A stretch of 64,000 nucleotides of DNA from Thamnaconus septentrionalis (lineage: Eukaryota > Chordata > Actinopteri > Tetraodontiformes > Monacanthidae): assembly GCA_009823395.1 (NCBI GenBank), contig CM020514.1:1046966-1110965 (forward strand). The letters run 5' to 3'. Under the pieces are notes generated by a model. That model was given only the letters and a program-made list of their open reading frames with translations, had not been told where the DNA came from and did no database searches. Below, one piece after another: positions 32,796-43,236 of the stretch (positions are counted from its first letter, which is position 1; every line of letters starts with the position of its first letter). The translations under genes and the position numbers were made by a program.

Positions 32796-32892
32796 AAACT
32801 GTTTGCTTCCCAATCAGCAGCAACACCTGCTACCAGGTTGGCCTGGATCAAATGGACTGCCTGGGCTGACCCAATACAGCCCCCTACTGGCT
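32796..32892. repeat. 97-bp direct repeat, right member (partner 30781-30876)
   Basis: See partner. Together the pair brackets the truncated receptor copy. Confidence 0.85.
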
Positions 32893-33249
32893 TGGCACAG
32901 AAACATGAAAACAAAAATAATTAAAGCTGCAAGTAGCGTTTTTGTGGGACTGAGCCGCCGTGGCCGATGCCGACGCCTGCAATTGACCCCTGTCCTCTGC
33001 CAACGCTCGGCGACGCCCCTCGACGCACCCGACGCACCCGACTCCCGGAGACATCTGCTGACTCTGAAAGAAGTCTAATTAATCATAAGTCTGTGCATGC
33101 AAATGATGCAGATTTTTCATCTCCAGGTTGTTGTTTTTTTTGGAAGAGGCTGTCAACTGTAAATTGTAGGCCTTGACGAGACAAACGCACGGGTGTTTGA
33201 ATGACGTCTGTCGCACTTTCCTAAAGGAAACTGCAGCCATTCATGTGTG

Positions 33250-33431
33250 TGTTGTGAGTTTTGATTTATTGGCCATTCGAGGGTGCCGTAATTCAAGTTT
33301 GGTTGTAGTGACAACAAGGCACCAGCAGAGGTTGTATGGCTATAGATGAAAAACGTTGATGAGACATTGCGTACTGAGTGCACGTGAGATTAAAAGCACT
33401 ATTCAACCAAATGCGTCTTGCCTCCATAACA
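33250..33431 (+). mobile_element. 5' LTR (182 bp) of a gypsy-like element
   Basis: Begins TGTTGTGAG and ends CCATAACA. It contains an ATTAAA-type polyadenylation word near the 3' side, and is followed after five bases by TGGTGTCAGAG (33437-33447), a plausible tRNA primer-binding site, then a gag start. The reverse complement is found as a solo LTR at 3291-3471. Confidence 0.65.
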
Positions 33432-33477
33432 TGAAATGGTGTCAGAGTTAAGGACTCATTGCCTGCAGTGATAGAAG

Positions 33478-33720
33478 ATGGCCAAGTTTGCACCCCCAGA
33501 ACCCTTCGACTTTGGCCAACCAGCGGAGTGGCCGACATGGAGACAGAGGTTTTCCCGCTTTCCGCGTAGCATCGAGACTGGACCGGGAGAGCGGTGAGGT
33601 GCAAGTTAATTCACTCCTGTATGCGATGGGAGCAGCTAAATCTGAGCTGTATTTATGTAGCAGGGACCGGTCCAGTGACGCCATCCTGTCTACGTCTAAA
33701 AGTGTGGCTGTCTGAGAAGA
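33478..33720 (+). pseudogene. Gypsy-like gag N-terminus
   Basis: ATG at 33478 opens MAKFAPPEPFDFGQPAEWPT, a gag start I have seen repeatedly in fish Ty3/gypsy elements. It continues in a shifted frame with RVASRLDRESGEVQVNSLLYAMG. A frameshift at about 33560 and lack of anything downstream show a truncated copy. Confidence 0.65.
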
Positions 33721-33908
33721 CAATCTGGCCACCGCTGAAGGAAGGCTGACCACTTGAGTGGCACTCAAGGAACTGACACTAGTCTGGGGATTCAGGAGGA
33801 CCTCAGTTGTCCCCACATTTACAATTCAGATTGTGATTGATCGTTGTTGTGATCACACACTTAACTCATGCATTGCAAAGCATGCATTGTGTTGTTTGAA
33901 ATCATTAT

Positions 33909-34377
33909 TGTCAGGATTCCCTCTTGCAGCAGTGTGTTTGTCTCCCTCTGCTGGTCGCGGCTCACAACGCCCTACTGTCCTGATATAGTCAAGTTCCTTT
34001 TGAGGAGATTTCCCGCCACTTTTGCGACTCACCTGTTCCTCATCTGCAGCAATCACTCAGCCTATTTAAACCCAGTCATAACACACCTGCTTTGTCTGAT
34101 CGTCAGCTCAAGTTCCTCCATGGTCCTGACCTGCCGTGAAGCCAGTTACTGCCTTTTCACAACAGTTTCCCCTGACCCTGCCTGTTTTGACCTCTGCCTG
34201 TTTTTGACCTCAGAATCTGCCTGCCGGTTTGGATTTTCCTGCTTTCTCTGCCTGCATGCCTGTGTCTGACCCCCGCCTGTTTTTGGATTCTGATTCTGCC
34301 TGCTGAAACTAGAAGACCTATAAATAAAGAAATCTGTTGTTGAAATCTGCTCGTGGTTCCTGAGCCGTACCCAGACA
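33909..34377 (+). mobile_element. Solo LTR, 469 bp, with 5-bp target duplication
   Basis: Begins TGTCAGGATTCC and ends TACCCAGACA. The pentamer attat flanks both sides (33904-33908 and 34378-34382). A TATA-like tatttaaacc lies at about 34070 and AATAAA at about 34323. The whole LTR is intact with no internal sequence, so it is a recombined solo LTR. Confidence 0.85.
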
Positions 34378-34756
34378 ATTATTGTGAATATAGTCAAACA
34401 CCTTTTACATGATGTTTGGAAAACAGAACTCTGATGGTTATAAAGTCCTTTTCCCTGGTAGTTCCTCTTTTTCACTCTGATCTTAACTTTACTTTTATCA
34501 ACATTCCTCCAGCTCACGTGACACCCCGTAGAACTGTTCCGGGCAGATGGCAGCAACCATTTGCATTACTCCACCAGGAATGCGCACCACCCGCTAACCC
34601 CTTACTCTCACTGAACCAGGGAGGCTTGGTGCAACCTGAGTTGCGGATTAAAGGCACTGCTGTAAGGCCACAACCACACCCGGTGCACCTGACACAGGGG
34701 GGGGGGGGGATCAAACAGAGAGGACCCAATCACACCAAAAAGCTGTCTGTAGCACC

Positions 34757-34840
34757 TGCGAATTACATTCATCCCCAAAATCAATGGACTGAAGACTCAG
34801 CACCAGGGATGTTTCTCACAACAAGAACCCCACAGCCAGG
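34757..34840. repeat. 84-bp direct repeat (partner 35470-35553)
   Basis: cctgcgaattacattcatcc through accccacagcca occurs essentially unchanged at both positions inside the Gmr1-like element, about 713 bp apart. Confidence 0.85.
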
Positions 34841-34989
34841 CACCACCCTGCCACACAATTCAACAACCAACAGCAGGAGCAAAGGTGGACATTCCTACAG
34901 GGTTCAAAGTGCACCAAAAAGAAGCTCTCTGATGGTGGACACCACTGAACCAGTATCCACCAAACAGTGGGCTATCCAATGGAGACATT

Positions 34990-35462
34990 TAATGTGTGCA
35001 ATTAAATCAGCTACCGCAACCAGGTGTGAGCCTGTATTCGCTGGCTTTACAGCACTAAAGTGCTGTAAAGCCAAAATCAAAGCAAGTGCTTCCTTTTCAA
35101 TAACGGAGTAGTTCAGTTGGTGCTTTTTAAACTTCCGTGAAAAAAAAAAAAGAAACAGATGGGCTTATCCAGTCCTAAGTCATCACACTGCAAAAGTACT
35201 ACACCAGTACCAACATAAATTTCAGTTCAGCATCAAGTAACTTGCGCTTCTAGGGGTGGACCCGGTAAAACCTCTGTTTGATAGATTTCGAATCTCCAAC
35301 GTCTATATTATGCTCTACCACATGCGTTCGAGTAGGTGTATCACCGAACAGACACGGAAAGCCAGCAATCGAAGCAGCTAGCTGGTTGCGTTTGGAAATA
35401 TCCAAATGGCTGAGCAAAACATCCGAATTTCTGAGAGACTCAGAGTTTTTAGCCGACCACAC
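34990..35462 (-). pseudogene. Gmr1-like RT N-terminus joined to RNase H
   Basis: The frame 35462-35250 reads LFGDTPTRTHVVEHNIDVGD and IKQRFYRV, the linker that precedes reverse transcriptase in these elements. Directly after it (35220-35030) the strand carries GLDKPICFF, then SRKFKKHQLNYSVIEKEALA, the RNase H signature. The whole polymerase domain with its YxDD box is absent, so this is an internal deletion. Several frame changes occur in the A-rich stretch at about 35140. Confidence 0.65.
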
Positions 35463-35628
35463 AGTATGACCTGCGAATTACATTCATCCCCAAAATCAAT
35501 GGACTGAAGACTCAGCACCAGGGATGTTTCTCACAACAAGAACCCCACAGCCACTTGCCATGACCATCGGCAAAATGTGGTTTGTAAGGTGTGTCGAAAA
35601 CCTGTTGCAACCAAAAGTTTGAGCACGA

Positions 35629-36595
35629 CTAATCTCTTCCGCCATTGTCCGAGAGCGCGGAACATGGAATGGGCAATAATGCTAAAACTTGATCGCCAAC
35701 CTGAAACTGTTGGGAAACGGCAGAACGATCAAAGCGGTGCTTCATTGCAGATTGTGAATAAGAGAGAGATTCTCTTGTAATCGAGTGGGCACGGTGCAAA
35801 CGCTCACGGAACTGGCTAACAAAGTCAAGGACATTGATCGGAGGAGAAGAAGTTGACGACATGAACTTTTCCTGTAAGGACTTTAATGGGCCACGGGGTG
35901 TGTGTCCAAATACAAGTTCGGCGGGACTAAAACCAAGGGATTCCTGTACGGCTTCACAGGCTGAAAACACAACAAAAGGAATTCCTTCGTCCCAACTCAG
36001 GCCAGTTTCGGTGCAATACTTTCTGAGCATTGACTTTAGCGTCTGATGCCAGCGCTCTAAGGTGCCTTGTGACTGGGGATGATAAGAACTGGAGAAAGTA
36101 TGCTGCACCTGTAAAGTTGCTAGAATTTGTTTAAATAAAGTTGATTTCAAATTGGTGCCCTGGTCTGTTTGAATTATACGAGGAAGACCGAACGTGGAGA
36201 AGAACCGAGTTAAGGCTCTAACCACGGATCGTGCTGTGATATTTCACAGCGGAATAGCCTTGGGGAAACGGGTGGCGGCGCACATAATAGGTAGGAGATA
36301 CTGATTTCCACTTTTTGTTCTCGGTAACAGCCCGGCACAATCAATTATGATGCGTCCAAATGGCTCTCCGATTGCAGGGATTGGGTATAGGGGAGCAGGA
36401 GGAATTATTTGGTTGGGTTTTCCGGCAATCTGACATGGTGAGACAGGAGCTGCATTGTTTTACTACATCCGACTTTAATCCTGGCCAATAAAAATATTTG
36501 AGGATGTGCTGATATGTTTTTGTAATACCAAGATGCCCAGACCATTGACTTTCATGAGCCATAGCTAAAACCTGTGGCCGATATATAGGGTACAA
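35629..36595 (-). pseudogene. Gmr1-like integrase
   Basis: 36595-36341 holds the zinc-binding start (HESQWSGHLGITKTYQHILK, CSSCL). 36225-35629 holds the later core (FGLPRIIQTDQGTNL, HPQSQGTLERWHQTLKS) and the C-terminal FDRSAVSQQFQVGDQVLALL. The DxG...E pair of the core is present; the first Asp segment falls in the frame break at about 36240-36340. Integrase inserts the element cDNA. It is non-functional because of that break. Confidence 0.8.
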
Positions 36596-36680
36596 CTATT
36601 TGGTAGACAGCGCTCCAATCAAAATCAGACAGAGGAGGGGACCATTTGCACAACAAAACACCGTCATCCATCAAGTGTCC

Positions 36681-36749
36681 ACCTGTGCTCTGTTCTAACT
36701 TAGTAACAAGGGTTACATCCTTGTTACTAAGTTAGAACAGAGCACAGGT
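36681..36749. repeat. Perfect 31-bp inverted duplication, 7-nt spacer
   Basis: acctgtgctctgttctaact... (36681-36711) is exactly repeated in reverse complement at 36719-36749 around gttacat. The left arm belongs to the integrase-upstream coding stretch of the Gmr1-like element (minus strand TKLEQSTGGHL); the right arm is the boundary with foreign DNA. Confidence 0.95.
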
Positions 36750-36799
36750 AAGTAATAAGCTATAATAATGAATGGACCAATAACAGAAGACTTTAAATT

Positions 36800-37418
36800 T
36801 GTGAGAGCCCTTAACGTTGAAACTCAAAAAGACACAGGCAACAGTGGTTTGGGTTTTTTGTGTGTAACTTTTTATTATGAGGCAATAACACAATGAAACA
36901 CAACAGTTTGTTGTAAAACATTAAATGAAAAATAATAAATAAAAATAATAAAGCAGGAAAAATAAAAGCCTTTTCCCCAAGGTCTGTGTTGGGGCCCTTT
37001 TTGTTTTCTCCTCCGATTTGTGTCAGTGTATCAGTGTATGTGTTTATCCTACCACACAGTCCGTGAAGAAGGGGAATCGGGGATCCTTCACGATTCTCGA
37101 GTTCGATGCGGCTCGCCACCCAGCTCACACTGGGAATCCTGAGATCTTGGGATCTAGAACAGTCTCTGGAAGCCTCACACGAATCTGACAGGAAGCGCTC
37201 TGATGGATGATGGAACGTGGATGCCACCTTTTTAAACGATGTCATCCAACAAAAAAAACCTGACCTATAAGCAGGTCAAAGGAAATCCAAATTGCATTAA
37301 CTGGTTCAATAAAGTTCTCAAAAGGTTTAGTTATACAACAAAACTCTATCTTTAGTTCAAGCTTTGATTTGTAGTTGTGAAACCATAAATACATTCAAAG
37401 TACTTCTGCCACGTGACA
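36800..37418 (-). mobile_element. Candidate 3' LTR of the second gypsy element
   Basis: Lies just downstream (minus strand) of the gypsy pol stop. TGTCACGTGG at 37418 and a ...CTCACA end at 36800 would give TGT...ACA termini, and minus-strand polyadenylation-like AATAAA words occur at its far end. No matching second LTR or target duplication was found, so the limits are tentative. Confidence 0.28.
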
Positions 37419-37452
37419 GGTTATGCACTACACTAAAGTGGGCCCTGAACTT

Positions 37453-39057
37453 TTAAACATAGTCCTTGAGGTAAGGAGGTCTCCGGCAAACCCGAGCCGG
37501 GCGTGGTTCAGGATGCAGGGGTGCAGCTGGTGCATCCAGCTCTGGTGTGTTTGCTGCCGGGGCCCCTGGTTGTGCAGGGGAAAAGTCCCAGTCCACATCC
37601 ATGTGACCCGGATCACCTGCAGCCTTCCGGTTGGAGGCCGACAATGAAGAGACTCGTCTGAGGCGGCTGGCGTGCCACCGTGAGCCATCAGCCAAACGGA
37701 AAGTGGCCGGTCCCAGCTGCTCCGTGATTTGCTGTGGTGCTGACCAGAACGAAAGCAGCTTGTGGGAGCGACTGGGTCTGCGGATCTGAACCCAGTCTGA
37801 CACTGTGAGTGCGGGACGCCTCACCCGACGCACCCTGTCGAAGTGCTGCTTTATGCAATGCTGCTGCTCTGCCACTCTGTCACTGGGTGGTGTTGTTACC
37901 GCTGGAGTGTGTGGCTGAGGGGGCCGTAGACGATCCAAGGGAAGTTGGAGTTCACGTCCCCGCATGAGGAGAGCTGGAGAGCAGCCGGTCGTAGCATGAG
38001 GAGTCGCTCTGTAGTGCAACAGGGTGTTCTGCAGTGCTACTGGGAATGGGAGATTATCAGCAAGGTGTGCTCTCAGTCCATTCTTAAGGGTCTGGTTAAA
38101 CCTCTCCACACCACCGTTGGCTTGTGGGTGGTACAGCGCAGTCCTGACGTGCTTGATCCCCCTTCTCTCCGCGAAGGAGGCGAAATTCGCCGAGATGAAC
38201 TGGGGCCCGTTGCCGGTAGTGATGGTGTCGGCCACGCCCCAGCGGGCGAAGAGGGAGGAGAGAAAGTCAGTGACCACCTGGGTGGTTACTGACCCAACAG
38301 GACGCACTTCAGGCAATTTGGAGTGAAGGTCATAGGCCACCAGGGGGAATCGTTGGTGCTGGGGGATGCCATGAAGTTCCCCACAGATGTCCACCTGGAT
38401 GTGGGACCATGGAGCAGCTGGCCACAGGAGGGGCTGCAACGGTGGTGGCGGTGGCTGGCCCGTCTTGCCGCTGGTGAGACAGGCCGTACAGTCCTTCACC
38501 ATCGTCTCGATGCCTGGCCACCAGACCAAGCCCCTGCAGCACTGTTTGACTCTGACAACGCCCAGGTGACCCTCGTGGACCATGGTCAGGATGCGGCCTC
38601 GCAGGGCGCTGGGAATCACTGCACACAGCCCCCTCGCCACGTAGTCATCATTCCAGCAGGAAAGGTCGTTTCTGACATGGTGGTAGGGCGCCAGCTCCTC
38701 CGGCACCTTGGCACGCCATCCCTCCTGGATGAAGGTACGGAGCTGAGAGAGGATTGAGTCGCGAAACTTGGCGGAAAGCTCTTCCGTCGTGGATAGCGGG
38801 TACTTATCGGGGATCATGGACTTGTTTACCTGCCTGAGGTCGAAGCAGGGCCGCAGGCCACCCGTTTTCTTCCTCGCCACGACCAGGTTGGAGATCCACG
38901 GAGAAGTGTCCACCCGCTCAATGATGCCTGCGTCCAGGAGCTTCTGCAGCTCAGCCGTGACATCGTCACGCAGTGCGAGGGGCAGCCGCTGCAGAGGTTG
39001 GATGACTGCGGTCACAGCTGGATCAACGAGCGGCTGGTGGTTGAAGCAGTGAGGCAA
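37453..39057 (-). pseudogene. Ty3/gypsy pol: RT N-terminus fused in frame to integrase (534 aa)
   Basis: A single open frame starts with the RT entry (KLLDAGIIERVDTSPWISNL, GLRPCFDLRQVNKSMI, YPLSTTEEL) and then jumps to pre-integrase sequence (RDSILSQLRTFIQEGW). The YxDD palm and RNase H are absent. The integrase zinc finger (HEGHLG...CTAC), core (VDICGEL, GVERFNQTLK) and chromodomain-less tail (SHKLLSFWSAPQQI, YLKDYV) follow. The second catalytic Asp is replaced in TGNGPQF, where a D-N-G is normal. The frame is open across the deletion, which is notable, but the enzyme cannot be active. Confidence 0.85.
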
Positions 39058-39521
39058 CCCAGCCCGGCGAACAGGGATGGCCAGCGGTGCAGCCAGGGTG
39101 TGGCCACCGTCAGTATAGTGGCGCCCAGGTTATCCGTGATGGAGAAGCCCAGGGTGCAGAACAGGTCGAAACCAAGGAGGTTGGCGCCCTGGCGAGACAC
39201 CTGGAAGGTGAATGCTGGCAGAGTCCTGGAGCCGTAACGTACAACGAAGGTGGCAGTGCCCACCATGCCAATCTTTGGGTGGCCGTAACCGTACAGATCT
39301 TCCGCACCAGCCTTGATCGACATTCGAGGGAAAAGTCGGCGCACTATGGACTCGTTGAGGATGGATCTGGAAGCTGCAGTGTCTAGCAGCAGTGATAGGC
39401 TGACACCATCCAGCTCCACCATGCACCACTTGAATGGCCTGGTGCTGGAGCCCACTGAATGGATGGTTGTTGCGAATGAGCGAGGCCGGGGGTTCGCAGG
39501 GGCCGGTGCAGAGCGGCACAC
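39012..39521 (-). pseudogene. Ty3/gypsy aspartic protease region of the same element
   Basis: 169 residues with FKWCMVELDG, the active-site variant LLLDTAASRSIL (DTA in place of DTG), and NLLGFDLF near the end. It overlaps the start of the pol frame below it. Upstream (39521-39600) a CCHC-like remnant (RCQRSGKLNHFSRVCRSA) suggests the gag zinc knuckle. Confidence 0.7.
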
Positions 39522-39599
39522 TCTGGAGAAGTGGTTCAGCTTACCGCTACGTTGGCACCGCTGCCCCGTGGCCCGTTAAACATGAAGTATCAGCTGCCT

Positions 39600-40119
39600 T
39601 AAAACAGTTTAAGTTTACTCACCGCTGAATCACAGTATATGCAAACATTACCGAGCTTTACCCCACCAGGTCGGCATGATCACTCTGTCCCTTGCGCTGC
39701 TCTATAAGGTTGAAGTGTGAAAATATAACGATTTAAAGCCGTCATACTTTATTCGGAATTACACAGCTTCACTTAAGATATTTTTTCTAGCAACTTACCC
39801 AGTAAAACACCACTCGTTCACTCTTTTCTCCATTTTAACACTTTTAACCCACTTTTAACTGTTTTTAGTGCATATAGATAAGCTTCGATGAATTATTTAT
39901 TTACTTAAAAATAAAATGAACTGTTCCACATATTCTCAATGACTGCTCAATGCACTGTCCATCCCACAGTCAAAACCAACCATTTTCAAGGAAACTTCAA
40001 CTAAAAAAAAACACGGAGTCATTTCCAGACCTGGGCTACAAGTAGGAAACTCCTTTGTTATTTGCACCGTCAGCACTCACCATACTTCCGTAAGGTCGGG
40101 TCCGCCCTTTGCGCAGCAC
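39600..40119. other. No recognised gene
   Basis: AT-rich spacer between the second gypsy and the Gmr1-like protease; no LTR boundary could be matched. Confidence 0.4.
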
Positions 40120-40817
40120 CTAACCGGTCGCGAGACACTGGGAGGGGCAAGCTGTCAGGAGAAAATGTTTTGGGATTGATAGAACACTCCTGGTCAGCGG
40201 GAGGTGCACAGGGAGACTCAGCAGTGCCCTCTGTCTCTTTCTCGAGCCCAAACTCTCCGGAAAAGGCAGGATCAGGAAACTATCAGAGAGAGAGACAGGT
40301 TTAACATCGCCGTGAATTTTGCGGGCTTGCGCACAAGTGACGACACAGGAAGGAAACGGCTTGGGTACTTCAGTGCGTGGAGGAACATCCAGTACAACGA
40401 TGTCATTACCCATGAGAAGGATGATACCTTTTATTGGCAGTGCACGCAGACGGCGACAGGAAAGATGCCGGTTACAAATTTAGACTGTAAGTGGATACTA
40501 TGTACAGGATGAGGAATATAACCCATTTCAATGCCACTCAGAACAATATTATAGCCACAATAAGAATATTCAGAAAACGGCAGTGCGTCAGCGAGGATCA
40601 CAGATTGGGAACACCCAGTGTCACACAGAATACGCACCGAACGATCATCTTTGGGTTCACCAGTTAAAGAAACCACACCATTAAAAATGAATGGTTGAAA
40701 TCGACTATCTGGAGTTTCACTAACAGAGGTAGCACTAGTGTGAGGCTCAGCTTTGACTAGCCTGACACCTTTTGGCTGTGAAAGGTTTGCAGCAGTCTGC
40801 TGCTTGCGTTTTAACAC
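40120..40817 (-). pseudogene. Gmr1-like protease
   Basis: Reads FIFNGVVSLTGEP, VRILCDTGCSQSVILADALP (aspartic protease DTG) and, after a small frame break at about 40430, the MGNDI block and LSDSFLI tail. The plus-strand copy at 45793-46536 is the same region in one open frame and confirms the assignment. Confidence 0.8.
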
Positions 40818-40919
40818 TAAACAGTTTGAGATTAGATGTCCAGGCTTATGAGAGTAAAAACACTCCCTTTCCTCTTTCTTAGGACTAACTGTCGGGGGAG
40901 GGTTTTGACGAACTGAGGG

Positions 40920-41591
40920 CTAGCGAGTCTTTTCTTCAGATCCAGATGAGAAAACAGTTCTATGAGTTAAGACAAACTCGTCAGCCAATACAGCAGCAGA
41001 TGAGAGCTTTGACACTTTTTGTTCATTTATATATATTACAATTCGGTCTGGCAAACATTTCTTAAAGTTTTCTAATAAAATTAATTCTCTCAAAGACTCA
41101 TAATCACACGCTTTACAAGCAGTACTCCACTTATCAAATAATATTCCCTTTTCCCGAGAAAACTCTACATAGGACTGGGAAGGGGTTTTCTTGTGGGTTC
41201 TGAATTTTTGTCTATAGGCTTCAGGTACCAACTCGTAAGCGCGGAGAATTGCGGCTTTTACCGAGTCATAATTTAAACTTTCTTCAACGGGCAGCGCAAC
41301 AATAGCTTCTTGAGCTTTCCCATAAAGTTTGCATTTGAGCAAAAGGGCCCAAACTTCAGGTGGCCATTGTAAAGCTTTGGCAATTCGTTCAAATGCTCCA
41401 AAATAGGAGTCGACTTCAGTCTCACGAAATGTTGGCACCAAAACAATATTTTTACCAACATCAAAGACAGCTGGTGTAGAAGTGGTAGACGAAAAGGATT
41501 TGCTTTCTGGACCAGCAGACGTGTTCAACCCTTGAGTCAGCCGTTGTGACTCAAGCTCCAGCCTACGCAGTTGCAACCTTCTCTGCTTCAA
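40920..41591 (-). pseudogene. Gmr1-like gag
   Basis: Contains VLVPTFRETEVDSYFGAFER, LQWPPEVWALLLKCKLYGKA, AYELVPEAYRQKFRTHKKTP and YVEFSREKGILFDKW, a retrotransposon gag matrix/capsid pattern of the SCAN-like kind. A CCHC-type finger (ECFYSHKPGHLIS, first Cys pair altered) follows at about 40870-40830. An in-frame stop separates gag from the finger region. Confidence 0.8.
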
Positions 41592-41643
41592 TCTTCATTC
41601 TTTTCACCTCCAGCTGGTGCTGGTGCTGCAACCCTGCACCCAG

Positions 41644-42106
41644 TGTTGCTATACATGAACTTAGGCTATGGTGCAAAAACAAAAAGATCTGTTTATTAAA
41701 ACTTAAATCCCTGGCCACACCCCACAGTTCTAACGAAACAAAACTAAGGGCCAGGTACTACAGTGGAACAAAAGGCACGGAGTTCTGCAAGGGCTTCTGT
41801 ACAGACGTAAGTGCAACAACACAGGTCGAAAGTTCCTCCTCAGCTGGCAGCCACCGGCAGAACAAGTGGCTTGGCTTCTTGTACTCTCGGACAAATGGAG
41901 GCCGAATGGAGCAGGTGCCGCACCAATGAGGAGTCAGGTGCTGGGAAGGTGTTTCCTGATTGGAGAGCCGATCCTCCTCAGCGCTGCACCAATCAGAGGA
42001 GAGGAGAGGCGAAGCAGTGCCTCCAAGGCCAGGTATCTGGACAGGTAGGTCTCTTGGAACAGAAGAGGAAAGAGCAAAACAAACAAAAGCAACTATGGCT
42101 GTAACA
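41644..42106 (-). mobile_element. 5' LTR of the Gmr1-like element
   Basis: On the minus strand it begins TGTTACAGCC and ends TATAGCAACA, is followed after one base by TGGGTGCAGGG as a possible primer-binding site, and contains AATAAA (about 41690). Gag starts 50 bases further on. Confidence 0.55.
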
Positions 42107-42224
42107 GCCATCTACAACTACGCCATAAAGTGGGATACGAAGAATGTGCTAAACTGCGTGTCGCCACCGAGACCGCAAAGCCTCCACAGCCTCCTGCCCA
42201 GAAATAAACCACACTCCAAACTTC

Positions 42225-43085
42225 GTTCGGTTGTGCTGTGCCGTATGAACGGAAGTGAAAAATGGCATGAAATTACGAATGCGGTGGCTTACTATATCGC
42301 TAAAGACATGGCCCCCATTCCATTTCTAGCTACCTGTTGTCAGCTTGTCTGAGAGTAATGCTGACCCTCTCAAATGGTGGATGAATCATGAAATTAACTT
42401 TGCAGGATTGAGCCGGCTGGCAAAAAAGTACCTTTGTGTGCCAGCTACCAGCTCCCCTTCTAAAAGGGTTTTCAGTTGCAGTGGGAACATTGTAATTTGC
42501 CACAGGGCATCCCTGGCACAAAACCTGTAAAATGAACAGAAGTTGGCTTGTTTTAATTTTGTTTGCATTTGTTTTATTCTATAGTTATTTGAGATTTGCA
42601 CAAATACAATAGACGCAATTTCTGTTGTTTACATGTTTTGTTATTTAAAATTTGCACAAAGAAGAGATGCACTTTGTGTTTTGTGATTGGCACAACTGCC
42701 AACCTTAGTGGACAAGTCTGCCTGTTACAGTTTGTGTAATTGCACAGTATTTTTTTTATTAGTTTTTGTGTGTATTTTTGTTATGTAGGAAAGGTATCAA
42801 GAAGATTTTTTATTTATTTATCCAGGCAGTTTTTTTTCATTGTTTTATACAGTATGATATTGTGCAGACAAAAATAAATAAATAAATGTGCCTGTTTGAC
42901 ATTTGGTATGAGGCTGATAACTTAGTTTTTGTGTTCTTTGAAGGGTTTGCCTTAAAGAAAACATTAACAGGGAGCTTTGGAGGGAACCAAAATTACATTG
43001 TGGAAAAATATCGATATATATCGAGTATCGCCATTCAGCTAAAAAATATCGAGATACAAGATTTGTTCAATATTGCCCAGCCCTA
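42225..43085 (+). mobile_element. Internally deleted hAT element
   Basis: EKWHEITNAVAYYIAKDM (42258-42312) is the segment after the BED finger of ZBED-like hAT transposases. It is followed almost at once by the C-terminal dimerisation domain (DPLKWWMNHEINFAGLSRLA, YLCVPATSSPS, RVFSCSGNIV; 42360-42530). The catalytic middle is gone. The right end at 43060-43085, in reverse complement TAGGGCTGGGCAATATTG, is a typical fish hAT terminus. The left terminus was not found. Confidence 0.7.
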
Positions 43086-43236
43086 CCCACACCTAATGCC
43101 AAAACACCAGGTCATTAGGGCTAAACCCTGTGCTTACCTAAACAACCCCCCTTGCCACTAATAGCAGCTAAGGCAAGCCCTCCTCCCAGTCCCCCTTCAT
43201 CTGAACACAGTACGCATGCAACATGGACTTAAGTGT

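Larger units (their letters stand above)
34960..42106 (-). mobile_element. Gmr1-like Ty3/gypsy element (PR-IN-RT-RH order), interrupted
   Basis: On the minus strand the order is 5' LTR (42106-41644), primer-binding-like TGGGTGCAGGG, gag (41591-40920), protease (40817-40120), then after a foreign insert integrase (36595-35629), the start of reverse transcriptase (35462-35250) and RNase H (about 35220-34990). Integrase before reverse transcriptase is the arrangement described for deuterostome Gmr1-type elements and is the reverse of ordinary Ty3/gypsy. The polymerase core and 3' LTR are missing. A second gypsy and other DNA lie at 36750-40100. Confidence 0.75.

Noticed and set aside
34146..34556. 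Gln/Arg-rich 136-codon frame
   Set aside because: Antisense across the solo LTR at 33909-34377.
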